Assembly (NCBI GenBank): GCA_045578725.1
Contig: JAZNKS010000052.1
Coordinates: 9,610-73,609 of the forward strand
Source of the DNA: Flemingiibacterium sp045578725
GTDB taxonomy: Bacteria; Bacillota; Clostridia; Oscillospirales; CAG-272
DNA: 64,000 nt
Direction of reading: 5' to 3'
Part shown: piece after piece, positions 40,613 through 48,075 of the stretch
Layout of the letters: each line of letters starts with the position of its first letter
How positions within the stretch are numbered: the stretch's first letter is position 1
The notes under the pieces: generated by a model
Told to the model about the DNA's origin: nothing
The model's database searches: none
What the model saw: the letters and a program-made list of their open reading frames with translations, nothing else
Made by a program: the position numbers and the translations under genes

Positions 40613-42090
40613 TATGGTTGGGGCTGTGCGGCGGGGGCTTCCTCCAGCCTCCGCGTGAGCATCGTGAGGAGCGACATCAGGAAAGTGACCGTGTCGGCCT
40701 CGGGACGGGTATGATTCTCAATCAGATCGCTGCGGAAGAAATCCGCGCAGAGCCGGACGAAGGCCGGATCCTGGATGAAGATCTCCGAATGGCCGCGCTT
40801 CAGATTGAAGTCGGTGATGGCCGGCAGGATATGCACGCAGGAGCCTTCATAGCAGATGATCTGGATCGGATTCTCGCGGCGGAGAAGCTTCTCGGCCTCC
40901 GGTGTCAGAAGATGAATCCGGAAGCAGGGATTGGTTTTGAGCTGATTGATACAAAAGGACAGAATCTCGATACGCTCCAGAATCGAGTACGAGCGCATGA
41001 AGCAGGGATGGTCGGACAGACGGCCGGTGTTGGCGAAAGCGCGCATACTGCTCTCGGATACCACCAGATGGGTCGGCTTTTTCTTGCGGTAATAGTTGTC
41101 GAAGCGATGCTTGTGGATTGCGGTCATGGAATCCAGCGCTTCATGGGGAATCGGCAAGCCGGCACTCCGGTAACGGTCCTCAAAGGCCGCACGCACAATA
41201 TTCTCCCGGATATTGCCAAGGCAGAGATCCGGCTTGAGCTTATAGATGGCGGTGTTTTCCTCCAGCTTGCGGTAGCGGTTCATCAGATCGCTCAGGCTGT
41301 CCGCGCGGACATCCTTGACGCTTTTGATCGGATTGACGGGATAGCTGGCGATGAAGCGCCGCCATTTTTCGGTGGAGCCGCGGCCGGATGTCAGGATGGC
41401 CTGACTGCCGCCGCAGAGCAGCAGCTCATATTCGACGGTGGTTTTGCTGTTGGTGCTTTTAATGGTGATGACATTGGCAGAGGCGTCCGGTCCGCCGCTG
41501 ACGGGCGGAATGGAATAGGCAAGATAGCTGTCATGGACGAGCAGGGGAAGGATGATTCCCATCGTGTGAACCGCGCGGAAGGATTCGCTGCCGAACTGGA
41601 TGTAATGCCGTATGCTGGTCTTTTTGGGCGCGGCAGTGAGCAGACGGACAAAATCAGCGGCGACAGCGGGATAGCAGCAATTCAGAATCGTACATTCCAC
41701 CCGTGTGCCTGCCAACTGCTCCAGCAGAAAGCTCAATGATGGAATATCCGTGCGGTTGATGACGGTCAGCGGCGTATATTCCGGATACTGCGCCTTGAGA
41801 AGGCGCCACATTTCCTGATAAGCCAGATAATTTTCAGATCCGTGCTCACCGATCCAGACGGCACGCTCCAACGCGCGTACCTCTTCTTCCGTCAACGCCA
41901 GCTCCTTGCAGGCGATAAGATCGGCGCAGACATTGCGTACCGAATGAAGGCCGGACTGATTCTGCAGAATCCGGGTCAGCGTGGTCTTGCTTTTATAGGC
42001 GAGCATCCGGGTCAGCGTTGTGACCGTGATCTGCCGGCGGTTGAGAATTTTTTCAAGACAGCTTGAAAAGGGAATCATTGCATTTTGCAT
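40612..42090 (-). CDS. Large HTH regulator-like protein of unknown type
   Basis: 492 residues. The first 65 residues resemble a lambda-repressor-like HTH (ITVTTLTRMLAYKSKTTLTRILQN), an untypical one. The following 400 residues match no domain I recognise; they contain several Cys (ILNCCYPAV, ICYEGSCVHI) and end with a Pro/Ala-rich tail. No transmembrane segment. It probably senses something through the large C-terminal part. ATG 42090 is used; the GAAAGGA site is about 15 nt away, so ATG 42078 (MIPFSS) cannot be excluded. Single gene with a good promoter. Confidence 0.65.
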   Translation of the reverse strand: MQNAMIPFSSCLEKILNRRQITVTTLTRMLAYKSKTTLTRILQNQSGLHSVRNVCADLIACKELALTEEEVRALERAVWIGEHGSENYLAYQEMWRLLKAQYPEYTPLTVINRTDIPSLSFLLEQLAGTRVECTILNCCYPAVAADFVRLLTAAPKKTSIRHYIQFGSESFRAVHTMGIILPLLVHDSYLAYSIPPVSGGPDASANVITIKSTNSKTTVEYELLLCGGSQAILTSGRGSTEKWRRFIASYPVNPIKSVKDVRADSLSDLMNRYRKLEENTAIYKLKPDLCLGNIRENIVRAAFEDRYRSAGLPIPHEALDSMTAIHKHRFDNYYRKKKPTHLVVSESSMRAFANTGRLSDHPCFMRSYSILERIEILSFCINQLKTNPCFRIHLLTPEAEKLLRRENPIQIICYEGSCVHILPAITDFNLKRGHSEIFIQDPAFVRLCADFFRSDLIENHTRPEADTVTFLMSLLTMLTRRLEEAPAAQPQP

Positions 42091-42131
42091 GAGTGGGCCT
42101 GTTCATTCCTTTCCTTGATAAGTCTTATGTT

Positions 42132-42160
42132 ATTATATCACATTGGCCGCTTCTTTTCAA
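42132..42160 (-). promoter_or_regulatory. Promoter of the large HTH regulator gene
   Basis: Minus strand TTGAAA (42155-42160), 17 bp, TATAAT (42132-42137). Confidence 0.82.
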
Positions 42161-42250
42161 GCCCCGAGGCTCGAATCCCGTCAAATAAAACAATTTATTT
42201 ACATTTTTCGTTCCCCCTTCGCAGAAAAGAGGGAAAAACAGCTCAGGGGC

Positions 42251-42279
42251 TTTACAAACGGCGGATTCTGTGGTATACT
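42251..42279 (+). promoter_or_regulatory. Promoter of the preQ1 riboswitch-queT unit
   Basis: TTTACA (42251-42256), 17 bp, TATACT (42274-42279). Confidence 0.82.
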
Positions 42280-42314
42280 GTTAGTCAACGGAGATGTCCG
42301 CTGACAATTGCATC

Positions 42315-42358
42315 AGTGAGTTCGTGACCATCCTCACTCTAAACAAAACTACGGATTG
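42315..42358 (+). promoter_or_regulatory. preQ1-I riboswitch aptamer
   Basis: Stem AGTGAG (42315-42320) / CTCACT (42333-42338) encloses the loop TTCGTGACCATC, followed by the A-rich tail TAAACAAAACTACGGA. The stem, C-rich loop and AAACAAAAC-TA-CGG tail fit the compact H-type pseudoknot of preQ1-I riboswitches. It is preceded by a separate hairpin (GTCA-CGGA / TCCG-TGAC near 42283-42305) and followed by an intrinsic terminator. Location in front of a queuosine-precursor transporter gene supports the call. Confidence 0.85.
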
Positions 42359-42395
42359 ACTGCATTTGCGAGAATTCGTGGAATGCGGTTTTTTT
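42359..42395 (+). terminator. Expression-platform terminator of the preQ1 riboswitch
   Basis: Imperfect hairpin (CTGCATTT...CGA / TCG...GAATGCGG) followed by seven T (42389-42395), 22 nt before queT. Ligand binding would favour it and shut the gene off. Confidence 0.75.
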
Positions 42396-42416
42396 ATCCG
42401 GAAACGGAAGGAAACT

Positions 42417-42929
42417 ATGAAAAACAAACAGCAAAAACAAATCCGATTTCTGACCGAGGCCGGCATGATTGCCGCTCTGTATGTGGCGCTGACCGGGCTG
42501 TCGGCTCTGCTGGGGCTGTCATCGGGCGCCATTCAGCTTCGCCTTTCGGAAGCGCTCTGTGTGCTTCCGGTCTTTACAGCATCGGCTGTTCCCGGCGTAA
42601 GTGTCGGGTGCCTGATCGCCAATCTGCTATTTGGCGGCAGCATCTACGATATTCTTTTCGGCTCGCTGGCCACGCTGATCGGCGCACTGATTGCCTATTG
42701 GATGCGAAAGCACCGCTATCTGGCGTTTTTGCCGACGGTGCTGTCGAATATGCTGATTATCCCCGCTGTTCTGATCGTTTCCGGCTTCGGCCCGTGGGGG
42801 ATGTTCTGGTGGTTTTCGCTGACCGTCGGAATCGGCGAAATCCTTTCCTGCGGTGTGCTCGGTAATCTGCTGATCCGGTATCTGGACCGGCATCCGGCAA
42901 CGGCCGCATCGCTGTTCGTGGAGAAGTGA
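42417..42929 (+). CDS. queT: Queuosine precursor transporter QueT
   Basis: 170 residues with about five membrane segments. FLTEAGMIAALYVALTGLSA, SGAIQLRLSEALCVLPVFT and AVPGVSVGCLIANLLFGGS-IYDILFGSLATLIGA are the conserved blocks of the QueT (DUF988) family, the substrate-binding S component of an ECF transporter importing preQ1 or queuine precursors. ATG 42417 has GGAAGGA upstream. Controlled by the preQ1-I riboswitch in front of it. The ECF core genes are not in this window. Confidence 0.93.
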   Translation: MKNKQQKQIRFLTEAGMIAALYVALTGLSALLGLSSGAIQLRLSEALCVLPVFTASAVPGVSVGCLIANLLFGGSIYDILFGSLATLIGALIAYWMRKHRYLAFLPTVLSNMLIIPAVLIVSGFGPWGMFWWFSLTVGIGEILSCGVLGNLLIRYLDRHPATAASLFVEK

Positions 42930-42945
42930 ATCCGACAGCCGGCAA

Positions 42946-43287
42946 TCACGCCAGCTGATCCGTATAAGCGAGGAGTGCAGAGAAGTCGCCCGAAGGATAG
43001 GGCGTGAGGCTGCGCTCCTCTTTATTGATCAGGCAATCGGTGAGCAGGAAGACCTGCATCCCAAGCTCGGCGGCCGCCATATCATCGGTGACATCGTTTC
43101 CGACCATCAGACATTCCTCCGGCTTCAGCGAAAAGCGGTCGAGGATCTCCTGATAATAGCGGGGATCCGGCTTGCAGTAGGAGGAATTTTCATAAGTTGT
43201 GAAGAAGGCGAAATCCTCCGGCTCAAGTCCTGCCCAGCGGATCCGGCTGACGATCGCGATCGGCGGAAAAATCTCCTTGCGGGGCAG
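42946..43287 (-). pseudogene. HAD-family hydrolase, 5'-truncated remnant
   Basis: An open frame of 113 codons without start codon encodes the C-terminal half of a HAD-superfamily hydrolase: IVSRIRWAGLEPEDF, TTYENSSYCKPDPRYY, ECLMVGNDVTDDMAAAELGM (motif IV) and LLTDCLIN. The usual N-terminal part with the catalytic DxD is missing; a TGA stop lies directly before the frame (43288-43290). A perfect promoter remains 30 bp further upstream, so a deletion of roughly 100 codons between promoter and body is the simplest history. It ends 17 bp after the convergent queT stop. Confidence 0.78.
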
Positions 43288-43314
43288 TCATTCGGACCGC
43301 CGGAATCTTACAAC

Positions 43315-43343
43315 AGTATACCACATTTCCGCATTTTTGTCAA
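43315..43343 (-). promoter_or_regulatory. Orphan promoter of the truncated HAD gene
   Basis: Minus strand TTGACA (43338-43343), 17 bp, TATACT (43315-43320). The start codon and first half of the gene it once drove are gone. Confidence 0.82.
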
Positions 43344-43399
43344 ATGCCGTGCCGTGGCGAAAAAATGGAGAATCGGGTTGCTTTTTTGCAGAATCGGGC

Positions 43400-43428
43400 T
43401 TTACGCGGGGGAAAATCGGTGCTATAAT
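43400..43428 (+). promoter_or_regulatory. Promoter of the MDR dehydrogenase gene
   Basis: TTTACG (43400-43405), 17 bp, TATAAT (43423-43428). Confidence 0.75.
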
Positions 43429-43434
43429 AGATAC

Positions 43435-43594
43435 AGAAATATTCTGCAATGGCAGGGAGGAAGAAGTCTGAAAAATAAATTTTCAGACCTGATTTTGTGG
43501 CTTACATTGCCGTCCCGGCAATGTTTTGCTTCTCAAACCAGCCCCAAAATCCAAGAAAGGAAGCTTTCGCTTCGCGAAAGCTATGGTCATAACT
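43435..43594 (+). promoter_or_regulatory. Highly structured 5' leader of the MDR dehydrogenase gene
   Basis: Untranslated leader of about 150 nt with at least four stems. GTCTGAAAA / TTTTCAGAC lies at 43466-43488. A 12-bp closing stem with one mismatch (43491-43502 with 43540-43551) encloses CATTGCC / GGCAATG (43505-43523), which is followed by TTTT and could act as a terminator. A 9-bp hairpin AGCTTTCGC / GCGAAAGCT (43562-43582) sits between the AAAGGA site (43556-43561) and the start codon. No known riboswitch is recognised. Confidence 0.55.
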
Positions 43595-44620
43595 ATGAAA
43601 ACAAAACAGATCGTCTTTACCAAAGTCAATACCGCCGAGCTGCTTGACGTTGAGATCCGGGAGCCCGGTGCCGGCGAGGTTTTGGTACGGACCGCCTTCA
43701 GTACCGTCAGCCCCGGAACGGAGCGTGCCAACATCATCGGTGACCCGAATACCGGCGGTGCCAGCAGCCCGCACAGCGCATTCCCGCGCGAGCTTGGCTA
43801 CAGCTCAGCCGGAATCGTCGAAAAGGTCGGCGAGGGCGTGACAAGCGTGAAGCCCGGCGACCGCGCGATTGTCTATTGGGGCAAGCATCTGGCGTACAAT
43901 CTTGTACCGGAAAAGAACGTGGTGAAAATCGAGGATGATTCGGTTTCGCTGGCGGAGGCATCCTTCAGCTTTATTGCGACCTTCCCGCTTGCCGCCGTCC
44001 GCAAATGCCGGGTGGAGCTTGGCGAGTCGGCGATGGTCATGGGACTTGGCCTGCTGGGACAGCTGGCGATCCGCCTGCTCCGTGCAGCAGGAGCCGCTCC
44101 GATTATCGCCGCCGATCCGGTGGCAAACCGCCGCGAGACCGCACTTGCCGGCGGTGCCGATTATGCGCTGGATCCGCTGGCGGAAGGCTTCGCCGAGCAG
44201 GTGAAGAAGCTGACCGGTGGCGGTGTCAATGCGGCCATTGAAGTGACAGGGGTCGGCGCGGGCCTGGATGAAACGCTCGACTGCATGGCAAAATTCGGCC
44301 GCGTGGCTCTGCTCGGATGTACGCGCGACAAGAATTTCAGCATCGACTACTACCGTAAGGTTCATTTCCCCGGCATCACACTGATCGGTGCCCACACGAT
44401 GGCCAGACCGGAGAACGAATCGCATCCCGGATGGTTCACGCATACGGATGATATCCGCGCTGTTCTGAAGCTCTGCGCAGGCGGCCGCCTGAATCTGGCG
44501 GAGATGATCTGCGAACAGCATTCGCCTGCCGATTGCGGCGCGGTGTATGACCGGCTGGTGCAGGATCCCGGCCATTTCCCGCTTGTGACCCAGTTTGACT
44601 GGAGCCGGATCGAAGGCTGA
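43583..44620 (+). CDS. Zinc-type alcohol dehydrogenase-like (MDR) oxidoreductase
   Basis: 345 residues. GroES-like N-terminal part (GAGEVLVRTAFSTVSPGTERANI) and a Rossmann domain with GLGLLGQLAIRLLRAAGA. The catalytic zinc ligands of true alcohol dehydrogenases (Cys, GHE, Cys) are not visible, so it belongs to the MDR proteins related to BchC/sugar dehydrogenases whose metal use is uncertain. The start is ATG 43583 (MVITMKTK, separated from its AAAGGA site by a hairpin) or ATG 43595 (MKTKQIV). Single gene. The substrate is unknown. Confidence 0.8.
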   Translation: MVITMKTKQIVFTKVNTAELLDVEIREPGAGEVLVRTAFSTVSPGTERANIIGDPNTGGASSPHSAFPRELGYSSAGIVEKVGEGVTSVKPGDRAIVYWGKHLAYNLVPEKNVVKIEDDSVSLAEASFSFIATFPLAAVRKCRVELGESAMVMGLGLLGQLAIRLLRAAGAAPIIAADPVANRRETALAGGADYALDPLAEGFAEQVKKLTGGGVNAAIEVTGVGAGLDETLDCMAKFGRVALLGCTRDKNFSIDYYRKVHFPGITLIGAHTMARPENESHPGWFTHTDDIRAVLKLCAGGRLNLAEMICEQHSPADCGAVYDRLVQDPGHFPLVTQFDWSRIEG

Positions 44621-44675
44621 AGAAAAAAGGACGAATCTTCGTCTCTGCAACTTTAGCGGAGAAATCAATCAAATA

Positions 44676-44828
44676 CGTAGGGCGGGGGCTTGCTCCCGCC
44701 GTTCGTTTTCATAATAGGACAAATTATTTTGTAGGGGCACTCATTGAATGCGCACGGGCGAACAATGTTCGCCCGCTTTTTGATTTGTGAAAGGCTTTCT
44801 TTCGGCGGGAGCAAGCCCCCGCCCTACG
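44676..44828. mobile_element. MITE-like palindromic repeat element
   Basis: 153 bp bounded by a perfect 26-bp inverted repeat (44676-44701 and 44803-44828). The arm reads CGTAGGGCGGGGGCTTGCTC... and its complement. Inside, a second inverted repeat CGGGCGAAC-AAT-GTTCGCCCG (44755-44775) is followed by CTTTTTG. It contains no ORF of its own. The arms resemble dispersed palindromic sequences seen in gut Clostridia. Target-site duplication is not evident (ATA on the left, AACA on the right). Confidence 0.65.
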
Positions 44829-44987
44829 AACACTTGTTTTTGCGGATGGTGGGAACGGCATTGCCTCCGGGCTTCTGCCCGATGGTGCGTGGACATCCAC
44901 GCGCTATGCTTGCCCCAGACGCGAGTGTCGGGAAAGCGGAAACCTACGCTTCAACCATCGGTTGCGTTGTTTTCGAAAAACAAGTTA

Positions 44988-45016
44988 TTGCGTTGTTATA
45001 CAGAGTATGGTATAAT
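44988..45016 (+). promoter_or_regulatory. Promoter of the XRE gene
   Basis: TTGCGT (44988-44993), 17 bp, TATAAT (45011-45016). Confidence 0.7.
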
Positions 45017-45055
45017 TAGGATAAAGTTAAAGAATCTGTGGGAGGGGTAATTACT

Positions 45056-45709
45056 ATGACGATAGGTGAAAGAATAAAAATGTTGCGAAAGCAAAATAAT
45101 ATGACGCAGGAGAACCTTGCAGAACATCTATGTGTCTCATATCAAGCAGTCTCTAAATGGGAATGTGGCTTATCAAGTCCTGATCTTTCATTAATTCCTC
45201 CACTCACAAAGCTTTTTAATATAAGTGCCGATGAATTGCTGGGGATAACGGAAGCTAATGATGATGTTACAAGAAAAAAGTACAATTCTGCCCTACAAAA
45301 ATATCGAAAAAGCCAAGACCACAGCGTCAGTTATTGGTGGGCAAAAGAAGCTTGCTTGACTTATCCAAAAGACTTTGAATATTTGGAGTGGCTGGCATTT
45401 TCCGAGTATCAACTTGCCTTTGACGAAAATCTATCTGAAAATCCAAGCAGTGAGTTTTTTAATGACCTTATTGAAAATTCCTTGCGCCACTATGAATTTA
45501 TCATTGAGAATTGTGCGGATACCGACATTTATTCAAAAGCTGTTTTAGGAAAAATTATGTTATTACGTTTTTCAGAACGAATTGAAGAAGCTGACTGGAG
45601 TGCAGAATTTGAATACCCAGATATTAACATAAAATCAGCGACTCAAGCATTATCTCTATTTGATGAAGGTCAAATATTATTAAACTATATAGACAACGAA
45701 GATATGTGA
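45056..45709 (+). CDS. XRE-family regulator, AT-rich, probably acquired
   Basis: 217 residues. N-terminal Cro/CI HTH (ERIKMLRKQNNMTQENLAEHLCVSYQAVSKWECG), then a helical, TPR-like region (YWWAKEACLTYPKDFEYLEWLAFSEYQLAF). Related regulators with such a tail are usually 300 or more residues long, so this one may be shortened at its C-terminus. Codon use (AAA, AAT, TTA) and base composition differ sharply from all neighbours, pointing to horizontal acquisition. It sits right beside the MITE-like element. GGGAGGGG precedes ATG 45056. Confidence 0.82.
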   Translation: MTIGERIKMLRKQNNMTQENLAEHLCVSYQAVSKWECGLSSPDLSLIPPLTKLFNISADELLGITEANDDVTRKKYNSALQKYRKSQDHSVSYWWAKEACLTYPKDFEYLEWLAFSEYQLAFDENLSENPSSEFFNDLIENSLRHYEFIIENCADTDIYSKAVLGKIMLLRFSERIEEADWSAEFEYPDINIKSATQALSLFDEGQILLNYIDNEDM

Positions 45710-45715
45710 TTTCTC

Positions 45716-45738
45716 GCCCCGCCTCGTGCGGGGCTTTT
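45716..45738 (+). terminator. Terminator of the XRE gene
   Basis: Perfect 7-bp GC stem GCCCCGC / GCGGGGC with a 5-nt loop, followed by TTTTCTTTG. Confidence 0.85.
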
Positions 45739-45756
45739 CTTTGTTTTCTGCATATC

Positions 45757-45785
45757 AAAAAGCCACCACGGTTTTCGTGGTGGCT
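45757..45785 (-). terminator. Terminator of the GH127-like operon
   Basis: 10-bp stem AGCCACCACG / CGTGGTGGCT (45761-45770 with 45776-45785), followed on the minus strand by TTTTTG. Confidence 0.88.
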
Positions 45786-45836
45786 AAATTCAATTTTACC
45801 TCTAATTTTGCAGACTCTCGGATTCGTCCTTTTTTA

Positions 45837-47138
45837 TTAATCAAACAGCACCCGCTGACGGATTCTTTCCATATCGGCGGCGGGAATCCTGTAGTATTTC
45901 AGCAGCGGATGGAGGGTATACCCATCCACTATGACCGTCGGATGGGTCAGATAACCGTCGCCGCCGGTAATTTCGGCATACAGGATATCGCCGTCGGCAT
46001 AAACGCCGTTTTCCTGCCGGGTGATGGTGCCTGTTGTCCGGGCCGTCAGGAGATCCGCATTTTCGTGAATAAACCACAGACCCTCGGCCAGCCGCATCGT
46101 ACAGCAGAAATAGGCATCGTACAGCTGGGAGAACAGCGTGTCCGAGCCGCCGGGCTCCCGGCTGACCACGGTATCGGTGCCGGCACCGCCGTTGGCACGC
46201 TGGGCGGTGGCAAGGCCGTTATGATATATCCTCGCCGCCGTCTGCCGGTATTCCGCCTTGCCCTCGGCGCGGTAAAGCTGACAGGCCAGCATCAGGGAAT
46301 CCACGATCGCGCACGGCTCCGTCCAGGTATCGTACCGGCCCCACCAATTCGCGTTCTGGTAGGTGCAGGTCATGCCGCCGCGCTCGGTATAAAGCGCATA
46401 AATATCCCGGGCACCGTCCAGATAACGGGCATCGCCGAGCGTTTCATACATCCGCATCATGCCGCGCGCCGCCGCGAGGGTACAATGAGTCTGCACCTTC
46501 AGGGCGATCTTGTCAATCGCAAGATAAACGGCAATCATTTCATCCAGCAGATCACGGATGCGATCATCCTTCAGAAGCCGATAGGCATGGGAGAGGCCGT
46601 CGATGCTCATGAAGGCACACCCGATGTCACTGGACAGCTGCCAGCCGTTCACCACGCCGGTGGATTCGCCGCTGACATCGCCGCCGGCATCGCCTGCGCG
46701 GTCGATGGGATAGGATGCATACCGTCCGGCGGTGGGCAGATAAAGATACTCGCAGATTGAGCGGATCTGTTCATAGGCTCCGGGATCGCCGAACTGTTCG
46801 AAATATTCGCAGAGGCCGCGCAGGAGCCAGGAATGGCCGGATAATTGCTGTTCATGGATCACATCCCCGGCGGGCGGGCCGAAATACAGCTGCTTGTTGG
46901 TATGCGAGCGCATCGCTGTCATCATCGCATCCATGCAGGGAAGCCTGCGGCCGCTGATTTTATAATGGGATACAAAGGCGAGCAGGGCGCGACCCTCCTT
47001 GTCGCCGTACCAATCGTAATCGGCCGGCGCGAAGACCTCGCTGATCTGATAATAGGGATCGTCCCGAAGACGGGCAAAATTCAGCTCGGTGCGCTCCCGC
47101 AGCTCATCCCGGTCAAAAGGAATCGCGGATACCGTCAT
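45837..47138 (-). CDS. GH127-like protein (putative beta-L-arabinofuranosidase family)
   Basis: 433 residues, no signal peptide. An (alpha/alpha)6-barrel-type sequence with WTEPCAIVDSLMLACQLY near residue 272 and YFCCTMRLAEGLWF near 346. Glu-x-Cys plus Cys-Cys corresponds to the zinc-cysteine active site of GH127 beta-L-arabinofuranosidases, in which one of the paired cysteines is the nucleophile. The protein is shorter than typical GH127 enzymes (over 600 residues), missing the C-terminal beta domain. Translated in a unit with the epimerase gene (4-bp overlap). Confidence 0.6.
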   Translation of the reverse strand: MTVSAIPFDRDELRERTELNFARLRDDPYYQISEVFAPADYDWYGDKEGRALLAFVSHYKISGRRLPCMDAMMTAMRSHTNKQLYFGPPAGDVIHEQQLSGHSWLLRGLCEYFEQFGDPGAYEQIRSICEYLYLPTAGRYASYPIDRAGDAGGDVSGESTGVVNGWQLSSDIGCAFMSIDGLSHAYRLLKDDRIRDLLDEMIAVYLAIDKIALKVQTHCTLAAARGMMRMYETLGDARYLDGARDIYALYTERGGMTCTYQNANWWGRYDTWTEPCAIVDSLMLACQLYRAEGKAEYRQTAARIYHNGLATAQRANGGAGTDTVVSREPGGSDTLFSQLYDAYFCCTMRLAEGLWFIHENADLLTARTTGTITRQENGVYADGDILYAEITGGDGYLTHPTVIVDGYTLHPLLKYYRIPAADMERIRQRVLFD

Positions 47139-47824
47139 TTTACCAGCTCATTGAAGCGGCGGATGCCGTCTTCCATCTCATCGAACTCTTTGGCGGCGAG
47201 GAATCCGGAGGAGCCGATGACATACATATCGGCACCGGCTTCGTTCATGCGGATCAGATTGGCAGGGCTTACATTGCCGTCCACCTCGATGCGGATGTGA
47301 GACAGACCGCGCTCATCAAGAAGGCGGCGAAGGCGGGCGATTTTGCCAATGGTCGATTCGACCAGCTTCTGGCCGGCATAGCCCGGATTGACGGTCATAA
47401 TCAGCACACCGGCAGCCATTTCCAGAACCTCCTCAGCCATGCAGAGCGGGGTAGCGGGATTCAGCGCGACGATCGGCTTGCCGCCGGCCGCAAGAATCCG
47501 GTCGAAAGTCCGCTGAAGATGGCGGGTGCTCTCCGCATGAACCGATACCCAGTCGCCCTCTTCAATCGGGAACCAGGCGATTTTGTCCTCCGGATTTTCA
47601 ATCATCAGATGAATGTCCAGCGGAAGGCTTGACAGACGGTGAAGATGGCGGCAGTAATCGGTGCCGAGCTGAAAATTGGGGACAAAATGGCCGTCCATTA
47701 CATCAATGTGCAGGCCGCCGATTCCGCCTTTTTCAAAGACGGCCAGCGTTTCGCCGAGCTTTGCGGGATCCACGCACATCATCGAGGGCATCATAAGCTT
47801 TTCCATATACATACCGTGCTTCAC
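47135..47824 (-). CDS. Ribulose-phosphate 3-epimerase family protein
   Basis: 229 residues, a TIM barrel. Motifs GGLHIDVMDGHFVPNFQLG (His, Asp metal ligands), DIHLMIENP, MTVNPGYAGQK and IEVDGN (catalytic Asp) match D-ribulose-5-phosphate 3-epimerase and allulose-6-phosphate 3-epimerase. The start is GTG 47824 with AAAGGATG about 9 nt upstream; ATG 47812 and 47806 follow in frame. First gene of an operon with the GH127-like gene, suggesting pentose or ketose catabolism rather than a housekeeping copy. Confidence 0.88.
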   Translation of the reverse strand: MKHGMYMEKLMMPSMMCVDPAKLGETLAVFEKGGIGGLHIDVMDGHFVPNFQLGTDYCRHLHRLSSLPLDIHLMIENPEDKIAWFPIEEGDWVSVHAESTRHLQRTFDRILAAGGKPIVALNPATPLCMAEEVLEMAAGVLIMTVNPGYAGQKLVESTIGKIARLRRLLDERGLSHIRIEVDGNVSPANLIRMNEAGADMYVIGSSGFLAAKEFDEMEDGIRRFNELVK

Positions 47825-47865
47825 AGGGAAGCATCCTTTCAGGATAGATTTGTTGAGATACCATT

Positions 47866-47894
47866 ATTATAACACGGCTGTGAGAAAATGTCAA
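47866..47894 (-). promoter_or_regulatory. Promoter of the epimerase/GH127-like operon
   Basis: Minus strand TTGACA (47889-47894), 17 bp, TATAAT (47866-47871). Confidence 0.9.
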
Positions 47895-48075
47895 GAAGAC
47901 GGAAAGGGACGAAAAAGCCAAAGACATTGCGGCTCCCACACCACAGAAGCCTGAAGAACAATCGATTGAAACATATCGGAGGAAAGCGGTCAAACGAATT
48001 GGGGAAAAAAACACCGGGCATGGGAATCTGAATCGATAACCGTGTCCGGCTGAGTATTGGAGGAAGGGGGAATCA

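Larger units (their letters stand above)
44621..45055. other. Intergenic region holding a palindromic element and the XRE gene promoter
   Basis: No gene found in 435 bp. It contains the MITE-like repeat at 44676-44828 and a region (44830-44985) without recognisable coding potential. The promoter of the XRE gene follows. Composition shifts from GC-rich to AT-rich across it. Confidence 0.6.
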
